From G963666535 sp963666535 (GTDB taxonomy: Bacteria; Bacillota; Clostridia; Oscillospirales; Oscillospiraceae), in contig OY762913.1 of NCBI GenBank assembly GCA_963666535.1, positions 2,666,001 to 2,730,000 on the forward strand: a DNA stretch of 64,000 nucleotides, in the 5' to 3' direction. The first letter of the stretch is position 1. Each line of letters starts with the position of its first letter. The notes below the pieces were generated by a model. That model saw only the letters and a program-made list of their open reading frames with translations, did not search any database and was not told the origin of the DNA. Below, piece after piece: positions 26,801 through 35,614 of this stretch. The translations under genes and the position numbers were made by a program.

Positions 26801-29800
26801 CTTCATCGGTGACAACCAGCACATAATTTCCTGTGCTTGTCACACTGCTGCCGCTCGCGAAAGCAATAGCCGCAATTCCATTCTTGGACAGGGTAGCTGT
26901 GGGCGTAGACATGGCATCGCTGTAGCTGATAATTACGTCACCACCGCCCAGATCATAGCTGCCTCCGTTGGAGACGCCTGTCACGACAGGAGCTGTGCTG
27001 TCTATGGTGAAATTGATGGTGGTGCTGACACCTGCCGCGTTTGTAGCGATCAGGGTATGACTACCTTCCGCCGATACACTGTTGCCGCTGTTAAAGCTTG
27101 AACCGTCCAGCGTTGCGGTGCCTTTGTTGTAGGAAATGGTAACAGACTGATTGTATTTACCGCCGTCCACTACGCCGCTGACGCTGGGCGCTGTTTTATC
27201 AATAATAAAGTTAACGGTGGTGGTGTTGCCTGCTCCATCAGTGACTATCAGAACGTAACTGCCGTCGTCTGTAACGGTGGTGTTTTTGCTAAAAGCAACG
27301 GCTGTTCCGCCATCTTTTGAAATTGACGCGCTTGTATTTGCTGCAGTAACGCTGTCAGTGTATGTAATTAAGCGGTCTCCGCTGTAGACGCCACCGTCCG
27401 AGACTCCCGTAACAGTCGGCGCTGTTTTGTCGATTGTAAAGTGTACTGTTACGGAAGTGCCGTTGTCGACCACCAGCGTATGGGTATTTGATACGGCGTC
27501 GGTTACCGTTGTTCCGCTGACGAATCCGCTGATGCCGTCCAGCGTCGCAGTACCGCTTGTGAAGGTGACAACGACATCATGGTTGTATATTCCTCCGTCT
27601 GTGACACCGTCTATTTCCGGCACGGGAGGAGTAACGACAAAGTTGACTGTTGTGGTATTACCCGCCGCATCGGTAACAACCAGGGTATGGCTTCCCTGTG
27701 CGGTTACTTCCGTGCCGCTGGTAAAGCTTGCGCCGTCCAGAGTTGCCGTAACACCCAGCCTATCATCAATGAAAGCAGGGGTAACGGTGCTTACATAGCT
27801 TGTACCATTAGTTATACCGGTAACGTTAGGTACAACGGTATCTATGATGAAATTCCTTGTGGTTGTCACGCCGGTTCCCTTCGTAACAACTAAGGTATAG
27901 CTGCCGTCAGCGTTAACTTCAGTTCCGCTTGTGAAGGCAGTTGCTGCTCCACCGTCTTTTACTATTGTTGCTGTTCCGCTGTCAAAGCTGATGGTGACGC
28001 TGTTATTGTAGCTTGCGCCCTCGGTAACGCCCAATACCACCGGGGGATTGTTGTCGATTGCAAAGTTCACGGTACGGCTGTTGCCCGCCGTGTCGGTGAC
28101 AACGAGAATATGGCTGCCCACGGTTGCAATGCTGTTTCCGCTCGTGAACGCGCTGCCGTCCATTGTCGCGGAAGTGACAGCAAGGTTGTCGCTATAGGAT
28201 ATCGTTAGTGTTCCGGCATAGATTCCACTATCGCTGACCCCTGTGATTGTCGGGAGAGTTTTGTCAATAGTGAAATGCATTGTTGTTGTGCCGCCCGGAT
28301 TTGTAACCGCTAAAGTATAGCTGCCTTCTGACGAAACAGTGTTCCCGCTGGTGAAAGAGGCTGGCCCGCCGCCGTTGTCCAGCGTCGCTGTACCGCTATT
28401 AAAGCTGATGGTACGGTCAGTGTTATACAATCCATTATTCATTACGCCGCTGACAACAGGGGGAAGCCCGGTCACGGTAAAGTTGACGGTGGCGCTGTTG
28501 CCCGCCTGATCGCTTACAACGAGAGTATATGTACCTACTGCCGATACATTAGTACCGCTGGTAAAAGCACTGGCTGCTCCGCCGTTCATCGCCAGCGTTG
28601 CGGTCGGAGTGGTAACCGCATCGCTGAAGGTTACGGTTGCGCCGGTTGCGTAGACGCCTCCCTCTGTAACGCCTGATACTGTCGGAGCCGTCTTATCTAT
28701 TATAAAATGAACGGTCGTTGTTCCCGCTACGTTTGTGGCGGTAAGGACATAGGTTCCGTCGTCCGAAACGCTGCTGCCCGATGTAAAAGCTTGGGCCAAC
28801 GCTCCATCTTTACTCAGAGTGGCAGTTCCATCGCTGACGGTGATGGTTTTTGCAGTGTTGTATATTCCACCGTCCAGAGTCCCTGTTACGACAGGCTTAT
28901 TCTGTGTGACTGTGAAGTTGACGGTCGCCGTATTACCTGCCGTATCGGAAACTATTAGGGTATGTACACAGGCAGCGATGATGTTTGTGCCGCTGGTATA
29001 ACCTACTCCGTCCAGCATGCCTGTACCTCCGGTGAAGGTAGGAGCCGCGCCGCCGTTATAGGCGCCGCCCTCGGTCACGCCGGAGATGACAGGTGCCGTT
29101 TTGTCTATGGTGAAGTGTACTGTTGTGGCATTTCCGGCAGAGTCGGTCACAACCAGAGTATAGGTATTTTCAGCCGAAACCGTACTGCCGCTGGTAAAGC
29201 CTGTGCCATTTAAAGTGGCAGTGCCTTCATTGAATGTGATGGTGCGGCTGCTATTATAAATCCCGCCGTCAGCGACACCTGTAACAATAGGGGCTGTGGT
29301 GTCAGATGTCCACTTGGCGTACAGCGTTATATCCCCTGTGATTGATGTTGCAAAATCAAACGCATTGTTGAAGGTGGTGTTGTCGGTATACCAGCCGCTA
29401 AAAACATAACCGGTCTTTGTCGGTTCGGCAGGAGCTGATGCTTTGCTGCCGGAGACGATAGTCTGCTCTGCCACTGTGCTGCCATCGTTTGAGTTGAAGG
29501 TCACCTTATACGAAGCCAGCGCCAGCTGTGAACTCCGCAAATACGGGAATCCACTGTTTATCGTTCCGCTTCCATCAATTGCCCATATATTGGTGAAATC
29601 CCACGGATAGGAGGAAGAGTAATTACTGTTATTAAAGTTTGACGTAGATTTGAAAAACGAGGCACCCTTATTGGAAGTCGCATCATTGACTGAACCACCG
29701 TCTACGGTGATTACAGCTGAACCGCTTGCTGCCGAATAGGTTTTGATGAGCGTTCCTTGATTACGACCGCACACAGTTCCTATACTTGTCCCTCCATAAT

Positions 29801-31820
29801 TTGTACCGGTTGTAAAACAGTTTGTAACTGTATTTTCTTTATAAATAAAGCCTGCAAATAAACCACCATTGCCACTTGGATAATAATCTCCTGATGAATA
29901 GCAATTATATATTACTGTCCCGGTGTTGTTAATATACCCAACAAAACCGCCCCCAACGCCACTACTGCCAGACATTGTGCAGGTTGAAAAGCTGTTGCTG
30001 ACAGTACCAGCACCTATATAGCCAATAAGGCCGCCATAATGAGACATGCCAATAATACTTCCTGTTGAATAGCAGCCTGTTACTGTACCGCTACTACTAC
30101 CAGCCAATGCTCCAACACAAGTAGCACCTGCAATATTCTCGTTGATAGTGACATTGGTCACACCTAAGTTTTTAATGGTGCCTGCATTATAACCGAATAA
30201 CCCCTGATTTTGGCTTGCAACGCCGCTGATGCTCAGTCCGTTTACTGAAAAACCAGCTCCGTCATAGCTTCCGTAGAAGCGTGTTGTGCCGTCTCCAATC
30301 GGTGTCCAATTTGAAATACCGCTGATGTCAATATTGGCAGTCTGCAGAAAGTATTTGCCTGAAAAGCCCGAGTTTGCTGTATTGTTATGTGACAGCCATA
30401 AAAGATTTCCAAGATTTGCAATCTGATAAGGACTTCCTGATGAACCGTCTCCTGTTGTAGGAGCTATCACAGGTACCCATCTTGCATATAAAACGAGATT
30501 TGAAGTACCCATTTTAAGAGTAGAAGTTGCCACATAATCCGTTCCGCTGCCATCGTCCGCTGTGTTCCAGCCTACAAAGGCATAACCTGTTTTTGTAAGG
30601 CTTCCTGTGTTGCCGAGCACCGTCACCTTTGCGTCTTGTATGTAGATATTGCTGTCTGCAGGCACACTTCCCCCAGTGGAACCGTTTCCGTCATAGGTTA
30701 CGGTATGTGGGTTGGAGTCAGTTAACTTGCGTATCCGACTGTTGGTATAATCTGATATATAAATAATTCCGCTGCTGTCAACCGCTACTCCGATGGGATG
30801 ATTTAATTGGGCCGATGTGGCCAAGCCCCCATCCCCGGCATATCCGGAAGCGCCGGTGCCTGCAACTGTGCTTATGTTCCCGCTGGCATCAACCTTTCTT
30901 ACCCGGTGGTTACCATAATCTGGAATAAAAATATTACCACTGCTGTCGACTGCTACTCCGCTGGGATAATTTAATTGGGCCGATGTGGCCAAGCCGCCAT
31001 CCCCGGAATATCCTTGAGTACCGGTACCTGCAACCGTACTTATGTTCCCGCTGGCATCAACCTTTCTTACCCGGTTGTTAGTTTGATCTGATATGAAAAT
31101 ATTACCGCTGCTGTCAACCGCTAATCCATTGGGATTCTTTAATTGGGCCGATGTGGCCAAGCCGCCATCCCCGCTATACCCGGCAACACCGGTGCCTGCA
31201 ACCGTACTGATGTTCCCGCTGGCATCAACCTTTCTTACCCGGTTGTTGGTATAATCTGCTATATAAATATTTCCGCTGCTGTCGACTGCTACTCCGGATG
31301 GTTGCCACAATTGAGCTGATGTGGCCAGACCTCCATCCCCGGAATATCCGGGAGTACCGGTACCTGCAACTGTACTTATGTTCCCGCTGGCATCAACCTT
31401 TCTTACCCGGTTGTTGGTATAATCTGCTATATAAATATTTCCGCTGCTGTCGACTGCTACTCCGGATGGTTGCCACAATTGAGCTGATGTGGCCAGACCT
31501 CCATCCCCGGAATATCCGGGAGTACCGGTACCTGCAACTGTACTTATGTTCCCGCTGGTATCAACCTTTCTTACCCGGTGGTTACTTTGATCTGCTATGA
31601 AAATATTTCCGCTGTTATCAACCGCTACTCCCTGGGAATAATTCAATTGGGCCGATGTGGCCAGACCTCCATCCCCACTATACCCGGCAGTACTGGTACC
31701 CGCGATTGTAGTAATTGTATAGGTTACCGAAGCAGCTGATGCCATCCCCGGCACCACACCCAACAGCATACAAGCCGTAAGCAATACGGCGACAAGCTTC
31801 TTTAATTTCATTTTTCTCAT
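23895..31820 (-). CDS. Giant SLH-anchored surface protein with NHL, InlB-type, GLUG and Ig-like repeats
   Basis: A 2641-residue exported protein. After a signal peptide (cut near ASA, about residue 29) come six NHL-type repeats of 56 residues (about 35-370), an InlB B-type repeat (about 378-450, ending LVLYARW), a GLUG-type region (about 460-760), a second InlB B-type repeat (about 770-838, ending LYAKWTSD), 18 Ig-like repeats of 65-78 residues (about 842-2105), an X2-like module (about 2117-2195), the domain shared with the neighbouring adhesin (about 2220-2453) and three SLH domains (about 2453-2641). The start follows the stop of the receiver-like gene with no gap (TAA then ATG), and GGGAGG lies 8 bases upstream. 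Repeat content fits adhesion or matrix binding. Confidence 0.88.
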   Translation of the reverse strand: MRKMKLKKLVAVLLTACMLLGVVPGMASAASVTYTITTIAGTSTAGYSGDGGLATSAQLNYSQGVAVDNSGNIFIADQSNHRVRKVDTSGNISTVAGTGTPGYSGDGGLATSAQLWQPSGVAVDSSGNIYIADYTNNRVRKVDASGNISTVAGTGTPGYSGDGGLATSAQLWQPSGVAVDSSGNIYIADYTNNRVRKVDASGNISTVAGTGVAGYSGDGGLATSAQLKNPNGLAVDSSGNIFISDQTNNRVRKVDASGNISTVAGTGTQGYSGDGGLATSAQLNYPSGVAVDSSGNIFIPDYGNHRVRKVDASGNISTVAGTGASGYAGDGGLATSAQLNHPIGVAVDSSGIIYISDYTNSRIRKLTDSNPHTVTYDGNGSTGGSVPADSNIYIQDAKVTVLGNTGSLTKTGYAFVGWNTADDGSGTDYVATSTLKMGTSNLVLYARWVPVIAPTTGDGSSGSPYQIANLGNLLWLSHNNTANSGFSGKYFLQTANIDISGISNWTPIGDGTTRFYGSYDGAGFSVNGLSISGVASQNQGLFGYNAGTIKNLGVTNVTINENIAGATCVGALAGSSSGTVTGCYSTGSIIGMSHYGGLIGYIGAGTVSNSFSTCTMSGSSGVGGGFVGYINNTGTVIYNCYSSGDYYPSGNGGLFAGFIYKENTVTNCFTTGTNYGGTSIGTVCGRNQGTLIKTYSAASGSAVITVDGGSVNDATSNKGASFFKSTSNFNNSNYSSSYPWDFTNIWAIDGSGTINSGFPYLRSSQLALASYKVTFNSNDGSTVAEQTIVSGSKASAPAEPTKTGYVFSGWYTDNTTFNNAFDFATSITGDITLYAKWTSDTTAPIVTGVADGGIYNSSRTITFNEGTATLNGTGFTSGSTVSAENTYTLVVTDSAGNATTVHFTIDKTAPVISGVTEGGAYNGGAAPTFTGGTGMLDGVGYTSGTNIIAACVHTLIVSDTAGNTATVNFTVTQNKPVVTGTLDGGIYNTAKTITVSDGTATLSKDGALAQAFTSGSSVSDDGTYVLTATNVAGTTTVHFIIDKTAPTVSGVTEGGVYATGATVTFSDAVTTPTATLAMNGGAASAFTSGTNVSAVGTYTLVVSDQAGNSATVNFTVTGLPPVVSGVMNNGLYNTDRTISFNSGTATLDNGGGPASFTSGNTVSSEGSYTLAVTNPGGTTTMHFTIDKTLPTITGVSDSGIYAGTLTISYSDNLAVTSATMDGSAFTSGNSIATVGSHILVVTDTAGNSRTVNFAIDNNPPVVLGVTEGASYNNSVTISFDSGTATIVKDGGAATAFTSGTEVNADGSYTLVVTKGTGVTTTRNFIIDTVVPNVTGITNGTSYVSTVTPAFIDDRLGVTATLDGASFTSGTEVTAQGSHTLVVTDAAGNTTTVNFVVTPPVPEIDGVTDGGIYNHDVVVTFTSGTATLDGISGFVSGTTVTDAVSNTHTLVVDNGTSVTVHFTIDKTAPTVTGVSDGGVYSGDRLITYTDSVTAANTSASISKDGGTAVAFSKNTTVTDDGSYVLIVTDGAGNTTTVNFIIDKTAPSVSGVVDGGKYNQSVTISYNKGTATLDGSSFNSGNSVSAEGSHTLIATNAAGVSTTINFTIDSTAPVVTGVSNGGSYDLGGGDVIISYSDAMSTPTATLSKNGIAAIAFASGSSVTSTGNYVLVVTDEAGNSTTINFTVTSNAPVVSGVADGGKYNTNRTISFNNGSATLAKDGGAANAFTSGTQVTGEGSYILAVTNGAGTTTVHFNIDKLAPVVTGVADQGSYDLSNGNVTINYSDAVTTPTATLSKDGGVAIAFASGSSVTIPGNYLLVVTDEVGNSTVVNFTVTNNPPVVSGVVDSGKYNTNRTISFSNGSATLDNGGGAVAFTSGSQVTAEGSYTLAVTNGAGTTTVNFTIDKTAPVISGVTDSSSYDNSVAVSFNEGTAELDGNPFVAGTVATAGAHILVVTDSAGNSTTVNFTITNAAPTVTGVTEGGSYNTDKTIHFSSGTATLNNGSGANSFSDGDVVSTEGNYTLAVTNGNGATTVHFIIDKTAPVVSGVANGGTYTSNVVITYSDALSTATATLDGSSFASGGTATGNGSHTLILTDVAGNSVTVSFTINIASDSSISPITASFDKKTSAQADIPVTVTLNGNTFTSIANGGTPLVLGTDYTVSGNVYSVKKEYMAAQAAGTTSLTFNFGVGNPQTLTVTVIDTTSSGGVNYPSSPQNGINVIVNGQTQSGAATATTGVNTNGQSQTTVTVDEGKMNAILNKLPNADGSSGTTAQPPVIQIPVTANTDSVLGVLTGQMVKDMAKKDVTLEIKTDTATYTIPAEQIKIDAVSQQLGQDVKLSDIKVQIEIAKTDSGTVKVVEDSALKGNFTIVVPPVNFNITCTYSGKTVEVSQFNSYVERTVAIPDGVDPAKITTGVIIDPDGIARHVPTKITLVNGKNYAQIRSLTNSTYAVVYHPVAFKDVTNHWAKAAVNDMGSRLVISGVGNDMFEPDRDITRAEFAAIVVRALGLKPGTGSNPFTDVSNTAWYCDYVKTAAEYNLISGYGNGKFGPDDKITREQAMTMIARAMKITGLDTGLSGTEASALLSTYKDSSGASAYAKDGIATCLKTGIITGRTTDTICPIDNITRAEVAVIVQRLLQKSGLI
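25495..29300 (-). repeat. 18 tandem Ig-like repeats inside the giant adhesin
   Basis: Units of 195-235 bases encode a pattern of the type APVVSGVxDGGxYN, TISFNxGTATLDG, FTSGxxVxxEGSYTL, VTNxAGTTTVxFTIDKT. Alternate units end in FTIDK or FTVT, suggesting duplication of unit pairs. Confidence 0.85.
30710..31715 (-). repeat. Six NHL-type repeats of 168 bp, two of them identical
   Basis: The period is 168 bases (56 residues; for example gttgccacaa at 31301 and again at 31469). The second and third units are identical at DNA level across the full period, pointing to a very recent duplication or conversion. Each unit has GYSGDGGLATSAQL and NRVRKVDASGNISTVAGTG elements of beta-propeller blades. Confidence 0.88.
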
Positions 31821-32171
31821 TTAAGTGACCTCCCTAATATATTTCTCAAACTTCTCTCTGTTAATAGGACTGAGCAAATATCCATACGCCCCTACTTCAT
31901 ATGCGTCCACCGCATAATCCCTATCATCCGATACAAAAACAATTCGGACGTCCGAGCTGATTTGCTGTACCATTCCGGCAATTTTCAAGCCCGGTATCCC
32001 ATCCTTTCCCAACCTGATAAAGCAGAAATCCGGCGGAGCTTTTCCGACTTGCTCGATAAACCGGACATAATCCTCAAAGACCCCAACCCCTTCAATTTCT
32101 TTATCCTCCGACAGCCACTTTAACATTTGCTCCCGGATTTTGCCTTGCACATCCAGAATATATACCTTCAA
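31821..32171 (-). CDS. Receiver-like protein lacking the phosphoacceptor aspartate
   Basis: About 116 residues with a CheY-like pattern: LKVYILDVQGKIREQMLKWL, then FCFIRLGKDGIPGLKIAGMV, FVSDDRDYAVDAYEVGAYGY and LLSPINREKFEKYI. In canonical receivers FIRL would be FLDI: the Asp that is phosphorylated is Arg here, so signalling is presumably phosphorylation-independent. No output domain is present. A TTG at 32171 with AGGGGG 7 bases before is preferred to an ATG at 32201 without a site. The TAA is immediately followed by the ATG of the giant adhesin, so the two are co-translated. Confidence 0.7.
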   Translation of the reverse strand: MKVYILDVQGKIREQMLKWLSEDKEIEGVGVFEDYVRFIEQVGKAPPDFCFIRLGKDGIPGLKIAGMVQQISSDVRIVFVSDDRDYAVDAYEVGAYGYLLSPINREKFEKYIREVT

Positions 32172-32239
32172 CCAAACACCCCCTGCTAAATGAAACGTCA
32201 CGCAAAAACAAAATATTCCATTTTTCCTATTTGCTCTAC

Positions 32240-32245
32240 ATTATA
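32240..32245 (-). promoter_or_regulatory. Extended -10 promoter for the receiver-like/adhesin operon
   Basis: On the minus strand TTGTTATAATG gives a perfect TATAAT (32245-32240) with an upstream TG. TTGAAA lies 20 bases further upstream, a little too far for a normal -35. Confidence 0.5.
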
Positions 32246-32292
32246 ACAAGCGGTTTTCTACAATTTTTCAACAAGCAAAATATGGGAATAAT

Positions 32293-32339
32293 AAAAAAAC
32301 CGGCATTCTGTCAGGCTTTGACAGGATTCCGGTTTTTTT
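32293..32339. terminator. Bidirectional intrinsic terminator
   Basis: aaaaaaaccgg (32293-32303) pairs with ccggttttttt (32329-32339), with inner ctgtca/tgacag pairing. It ends the kinase-regulator operon and isolates it from the adhesin operon. Confidence 0.88.
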
Positions 32340-32391
32340 GTTAAAATATTTATTAAAAAATTTTTACGAATTCAGTTAGATTTATATATTT

Positions 32392-33483
32392 TTATCGCTT
32401 GACCAACTCATGCAATCTTTTATCAGGCATGATACCAAGCTCTTCCTTTATTAAAGCCGAGTATGCGTTGAAATGCCTTATCGCATTGCTTTTATTGCCT
32501 GTTTCTTTATAAAGCTTCAGCAAAAGCTCAGAGATGTCTTCTAAGTAGGGATTTTTGTTATAGGCCTTCAATAAGATACGTTCCGCTTGATCGTATTTCT
32601 TTTCCTGCATATATTTTTTTGAAAGCTCAATACCACACTGCCCGTAAAACTTCAATAATCTTTCTCTTTCAAAATCTGACCACGGATAAAATTCGCTCTC
32701 CAGATAATCGCCTGTGTAAAGTGCTTCCATTTCCTCAAGAGCTTCCAGCCTGCCTTCCGTATTGTTCTCAACCAGTTCGCAAAAGTGTCCCACATCCCAA
32801 TCCACCGGCCCAAGCTGTAAGTTGTAGTTATTGTCTATGCTGATAAGAGTCCTGTCAATTCCATATGCCTCCAATGCTTTACGGACATAATAAATACCGT
32901 TGTAAAGCTGCTTGATGGCTCTTTCGGGATTATCCTCCGGCCAAAGCTTATCCAACAGTTCATCTCTGAAAATATTCCGGTTATGATTTTGAAGCAAAAA
33001 TGCAAAAAGTTCTCTGGATTTTTCTATCCGCCATTTAATAGGCTCATGACCTTCCCAACCCATCCGGAACCGTCCAAAGCATCGGATTTGAAGTTTTAAT
33101 GAATGATACTCCGTTGTCAAAGGAATTTTTTTACGTAAACGCTCAACCGTCTTTTCCAGACGTTCTTCAGCAATCGGTTTCAGCAGGTAGTCCAAGGCGT
33201 GAAGCTCAAAGGCCTCAATAGCATATTGGTCAAAGGCCGTTACAAAGACAATGTCTGTGTCTGGGCTTACGTCCAGTATCCTGGAAGCCGCGTCAATCCC
33301 CCGCAATTGGGGCATATTGATATCCAAAAACACAACATCCGGTTTCAGTTGTCCGATTTCATCAATGGCTTCTATAGGATCTGTATACATTCCAGTTATT
33401 GAAATCTCCGGATACTTTTTCAATAAAAATTCCAGTTCACGGAGCGCTGGTCTTATATCATCAACAAGTACCGCTTTTATCAT
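32392..33483 (-). CDS. Response regulator with receiver, winged-helix and BTAD domains
   Basis: A 363-residue regulator: receiver (1-120) with acidic pocket VDD, phosphoacceptor in VVFLDINMPQLRG and Lys in LLKPI; OmpR-like winged helix (about 130-225, KSRELFAFLLQNHNRNIFRD); and a bacterial transcriptional activator domain of helical repeats (about 235-360). This is the SARP/AfsR-like plan joined to a receiver. Its ATG lies 4 bases after the stop of the kinase gene, so it is the cognate partner. The adhesin operon next to it is the obvious candidate target, by inference. Confidence 0.88.
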   Translation of the reverse strand: MIKAVLVDDIRPALRELEFLLKKYPEISITGMYTDPIEAIDEIGQLKPDVVFLDINMPQLRGIDAASRILDVSPDTDIVFVTAFDQYAIEAFELHALDYLLKPIAEERLEKTVERLRKKIPLTTEYHSLKLQIRCFGRFRMGWEGHEPIKWRIEKSRELFAFLLQNHNRNIFRDELLDKLWPEDNPERAIKQLYNGIYYVRKALEAYGIDRTLISIDNNYNLQLGPVDWDVGHFCELVENNTEGRLEALEEMEALYTGDYLESEFYPWSDFERERLLKFYGQCGIELSKKYMQEKKYDQAERILLKAYNKNPYLEDISELLLKLYKETGNKSNAIRHFNAYSALIKEELGIMPDKRLHELVKR

Positions 33484-33487
33484 GTTA

Positions 33488-35371
33488 TCACGCCCCGTTC
33501 CATTTATTTATCAGAATACGCCAGGTTACTTCTGTTCCCATATCTGGGATGCTTTTTATCTGAAGACCATTTCCATATAGCTTCTTAAGCCTGCTGTCTA
33601 TATTTGACAAGCCTACACCGCTTCCAAATTTATGCTTTAGAGCGTTTCTTAACTTTTCCGGCTCCATACCCACGCCATTATCTTTCACCATGAAGATCAG
33701 CATTTTCCCATCCCTTTTAATGGAGACATCAATGCGTCCGCCTTCCTTTTTCGGCAAAACACCATGCATCACTGCATTTTCAACCAACGGCTGAATTATC
33801 AAAATAGGCACCTTAACTTCCTTATCATCGCAGACCTCAAAGCTCACCTCAAGCCGTTCTTCAAATTGTACCTTTTCGATATCTACATAGGCTCTCACGA
33901 ACTCTATTTCATTTTTCAAAGGGACAAACTGGCTTAAATCCTTAAAATCAAAGCTGCGCCTCAGATAATTACTGAAATTGATTAAAAGGCTTCTGGCCTG
34001 CTCCACATCATAGCGGGAGATGGAAACAAAAGTATTCAGCGCATTAAATAAGAAATGAGGTTTTATCTGCGCCTGTAAAAAAGATAACTCTGCTGCTGTC
34101 TTTTGTTCATAAAAACGTTTGGTTCTTTCTGCCTGTACGACCATCTGAAGAAATATAAGAAGGAATAATCCGATATAAATGATTTCTCCAAAACTGCGGC
34201 TTACCTTATTGGTCCAGAAAAGTATATCGTGGATGTATGTCACCAATACAATCAGCATGCTCAAAATATTCAGCCAGCCATCCTTGCTTCCTTTCCTGAT
34301 GCCGATGGCAACAATGATTACCGCACAAAAAATACCCAATACCTGTATAAGATTAGTTATATCAGCAAACCTTGTATATAAGACTGGCGACGTAAATATG
34401 TACATAATCTGAAACGGAAGAATTATGAATGGAAATACTCGCATGACTGCTGCTGAAAACTTTGATCTGAAAAGTTCATGTACATACAAAATGAAGAATA
34501 ACACCACCCAGTCGGCAGAGGCGTACCAAAGAGTAATAACGGTATTTAGCGTCATTCCCGGAATAATCCTTGGTAAGAGGTACTGACCTACCATATCAAG
34601 CTGAACAGCGATGGATAGGCAAAGGCAGGAAAAAAACAAGGAATACTTGAACTCTCTTTGTAAAATATAACTGGCAAGGTAAAACAGCGAAATGATGATT
34701 AATGCTCCTAACAAAAAGATCTCTTTCCCCATGGTCAAGTCTTGGAGGGAAAGAATCTCCTCTGCACTTCCAATAGGCATGCTATACCAGAAACCGCCCC
34801 TTGCATACTGGAAGTTGGAGACATGAATGATGATGTCAAATTCCTTTGCCGGGGTATTGAAAAATACAGCCTGAGGTTTGTATTCGCCAACTTCTTCAGA
34901 GGCTTCGGTAGAAACTTTTCCATTGGAAGCCACCAGTTTATCATTGATAAATATTTCGTATGCACTTGAAAAACTATACGGTCTAAGACCAAGTGAAGTA
35001 TTCACTGGAATATCTGTCTTTATATGAAGCCTGTATGTGGCATAACCTTGACCTGGCAAGTTTTTTCCGTCTATTGAGTATTCATTCCAGGTTTTTGGCA
35101 CATTTGCATAGAGGTCAGGACTAACACCTTGAAAATCACTGTAGTTCAAAAACTTGTCCCAATAAAACTCCCATTGACCATCCAGTTGAATTGTCTGTTG
35201 TGTGTTAATATCCCATCCGGTCAAGTCAAGTATTCCAGCGTTTACTTTTGGTGTATCCGAAACGGCGACAGATGAGCAGCCAGACAAAGTTATCGTTATT
35301 ATTGCTGCTAATGAAATAAGGGTTAAAAGCCTTTTTATATTTTTGACCGCACTCAAATCGATTGTTGCCAT
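33488..35371 (-). CDS. Sensor histidine kinase, 7TMR-DISM with LytS-like kinase core
   Basis: A membrane kinase of about 627 residues. A lipobox-like segment (LSGCSS) near the N-terminus is followed by an extracytoplasmic jelly-roll sensor (about 40-200), seven membrane helices (7TMR-DISM, about 210-400), and a His_kinase core with the H-box QIKPHFLFNALNT, then HATPase with VENAVMHG and DNGVGM. Sensors of this kind often bind carbohydrate or small ligands at the cell surface. The ATG at 35371 has GAGGTG 7 bases before it; the frame is open further to 35434, overlapping the upstream gene. It is followed at 4 bases by its response regulator. Confidence 0.88.
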   Translation of the reverse strand: MATIDLSAVKNIKRLLTLISLAAIITITLSGCSSVAVSDTPKVNAGILDLTGWDINTQQTIQLDGQWEFYWDKFLNYSDFQGVSPDLYANVPKTWNEYSIDGKNLPGQGYATYRLHIKTDIPVNTSLGLRPYSFSSAYEIFINDKLVASNGKVSTEASEEVGEYKPQAVFFNTPAKEFDIIIHVSNFQYARGGFWYSMPIGSAEEILSLQDLTMGKEIFLLGALIIISLFYLASYILQREFKYSLFFSCLCLSIAVQLDMVGQYLLPRIIPGMTLNTVITLWYASADWVVLFFILYVHELFRSKFSAAVMRVFPFIILPFQIMYIFTSPVLYTRFADITNLIQVLGIFCAVIIVAIGIRKGSKDGWLNILSMLIVLVTYIHDILFWTNKVSRSFGEIIYIGLFLLIFLQMVVQAERTKRFYEQKTAAELSFLQAQIKPHFLFNALNTFVSISRYDVEQARSLLINFSNYLRRSFDFKDLSQFVPLKNEIEFVRAYVDIEKVQFEERLEVSFEVCDDKEVKVPILIIQPLVENAVMHGVLPKKEGGRIDVSIKRDGKMLIFMVKDNGVGMEPEKLRNALKHKFGSGVGLSNIDSRLKKLYGNGLQIKSIPDMGTEVTWRILINKWNGA

Positions 35372-35396
35372 GCTGTTCACCTCACAAATGTCGCAC

Positions 35397-35579
35397 TTAT
35401 GCACGCTTATTTTTTGAATGTTTTCTGCCGTCAACAGGTTTCTTGCTGTCCTTGGGGACCAACCACAGATTGCCCTTTTTGACTGCTCCGTCTATGCGGC
35501 CTTCAGAGCAATAGTAGTTCACCATCCTGCTTGTTATACCCCATTTTTCTCCGGCTTCTCTCACAGTCAAGTAATCCAT
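35397..35579 (-). CDS. Small helix-turn-helix DNA-binding protein (MerR/excisionase-like)
   Basis: A 60-residue protein, MDYLTVREAGEKWGITSRMV then NYYCSEGRIDGAVKKGNLWL, with the winged-helix pattern of excisionase/MerR-type DNA-binding proteins and a basic tail. The ATG at 35579 has TAGGTGG 6 bases upstream. It stands first in an apparent operon with the kinase and regulator, 25 bases before the kinase start, and may bind the operon promoter. Confidence 0.75.
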   Translation of the reverse strand: MDYLTVREAGEKWGITSRMVNYYCSEGRIDGAVKKGNLWLVPKDSKKPVDGRKHSKNKRA

Positions 35580-35614
35580 ATGCATCCACCTAATCTGTAA
35601 ATTTTACTAATTAT

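Noticed and set aside
25495..31715. CRISPR-like regular repeats
   Set aside because: The periods (168 bp and about 210 bp) are codon-multiple protein repeats inside one open gene, with no short identical repeats and spacers and no cas genes.
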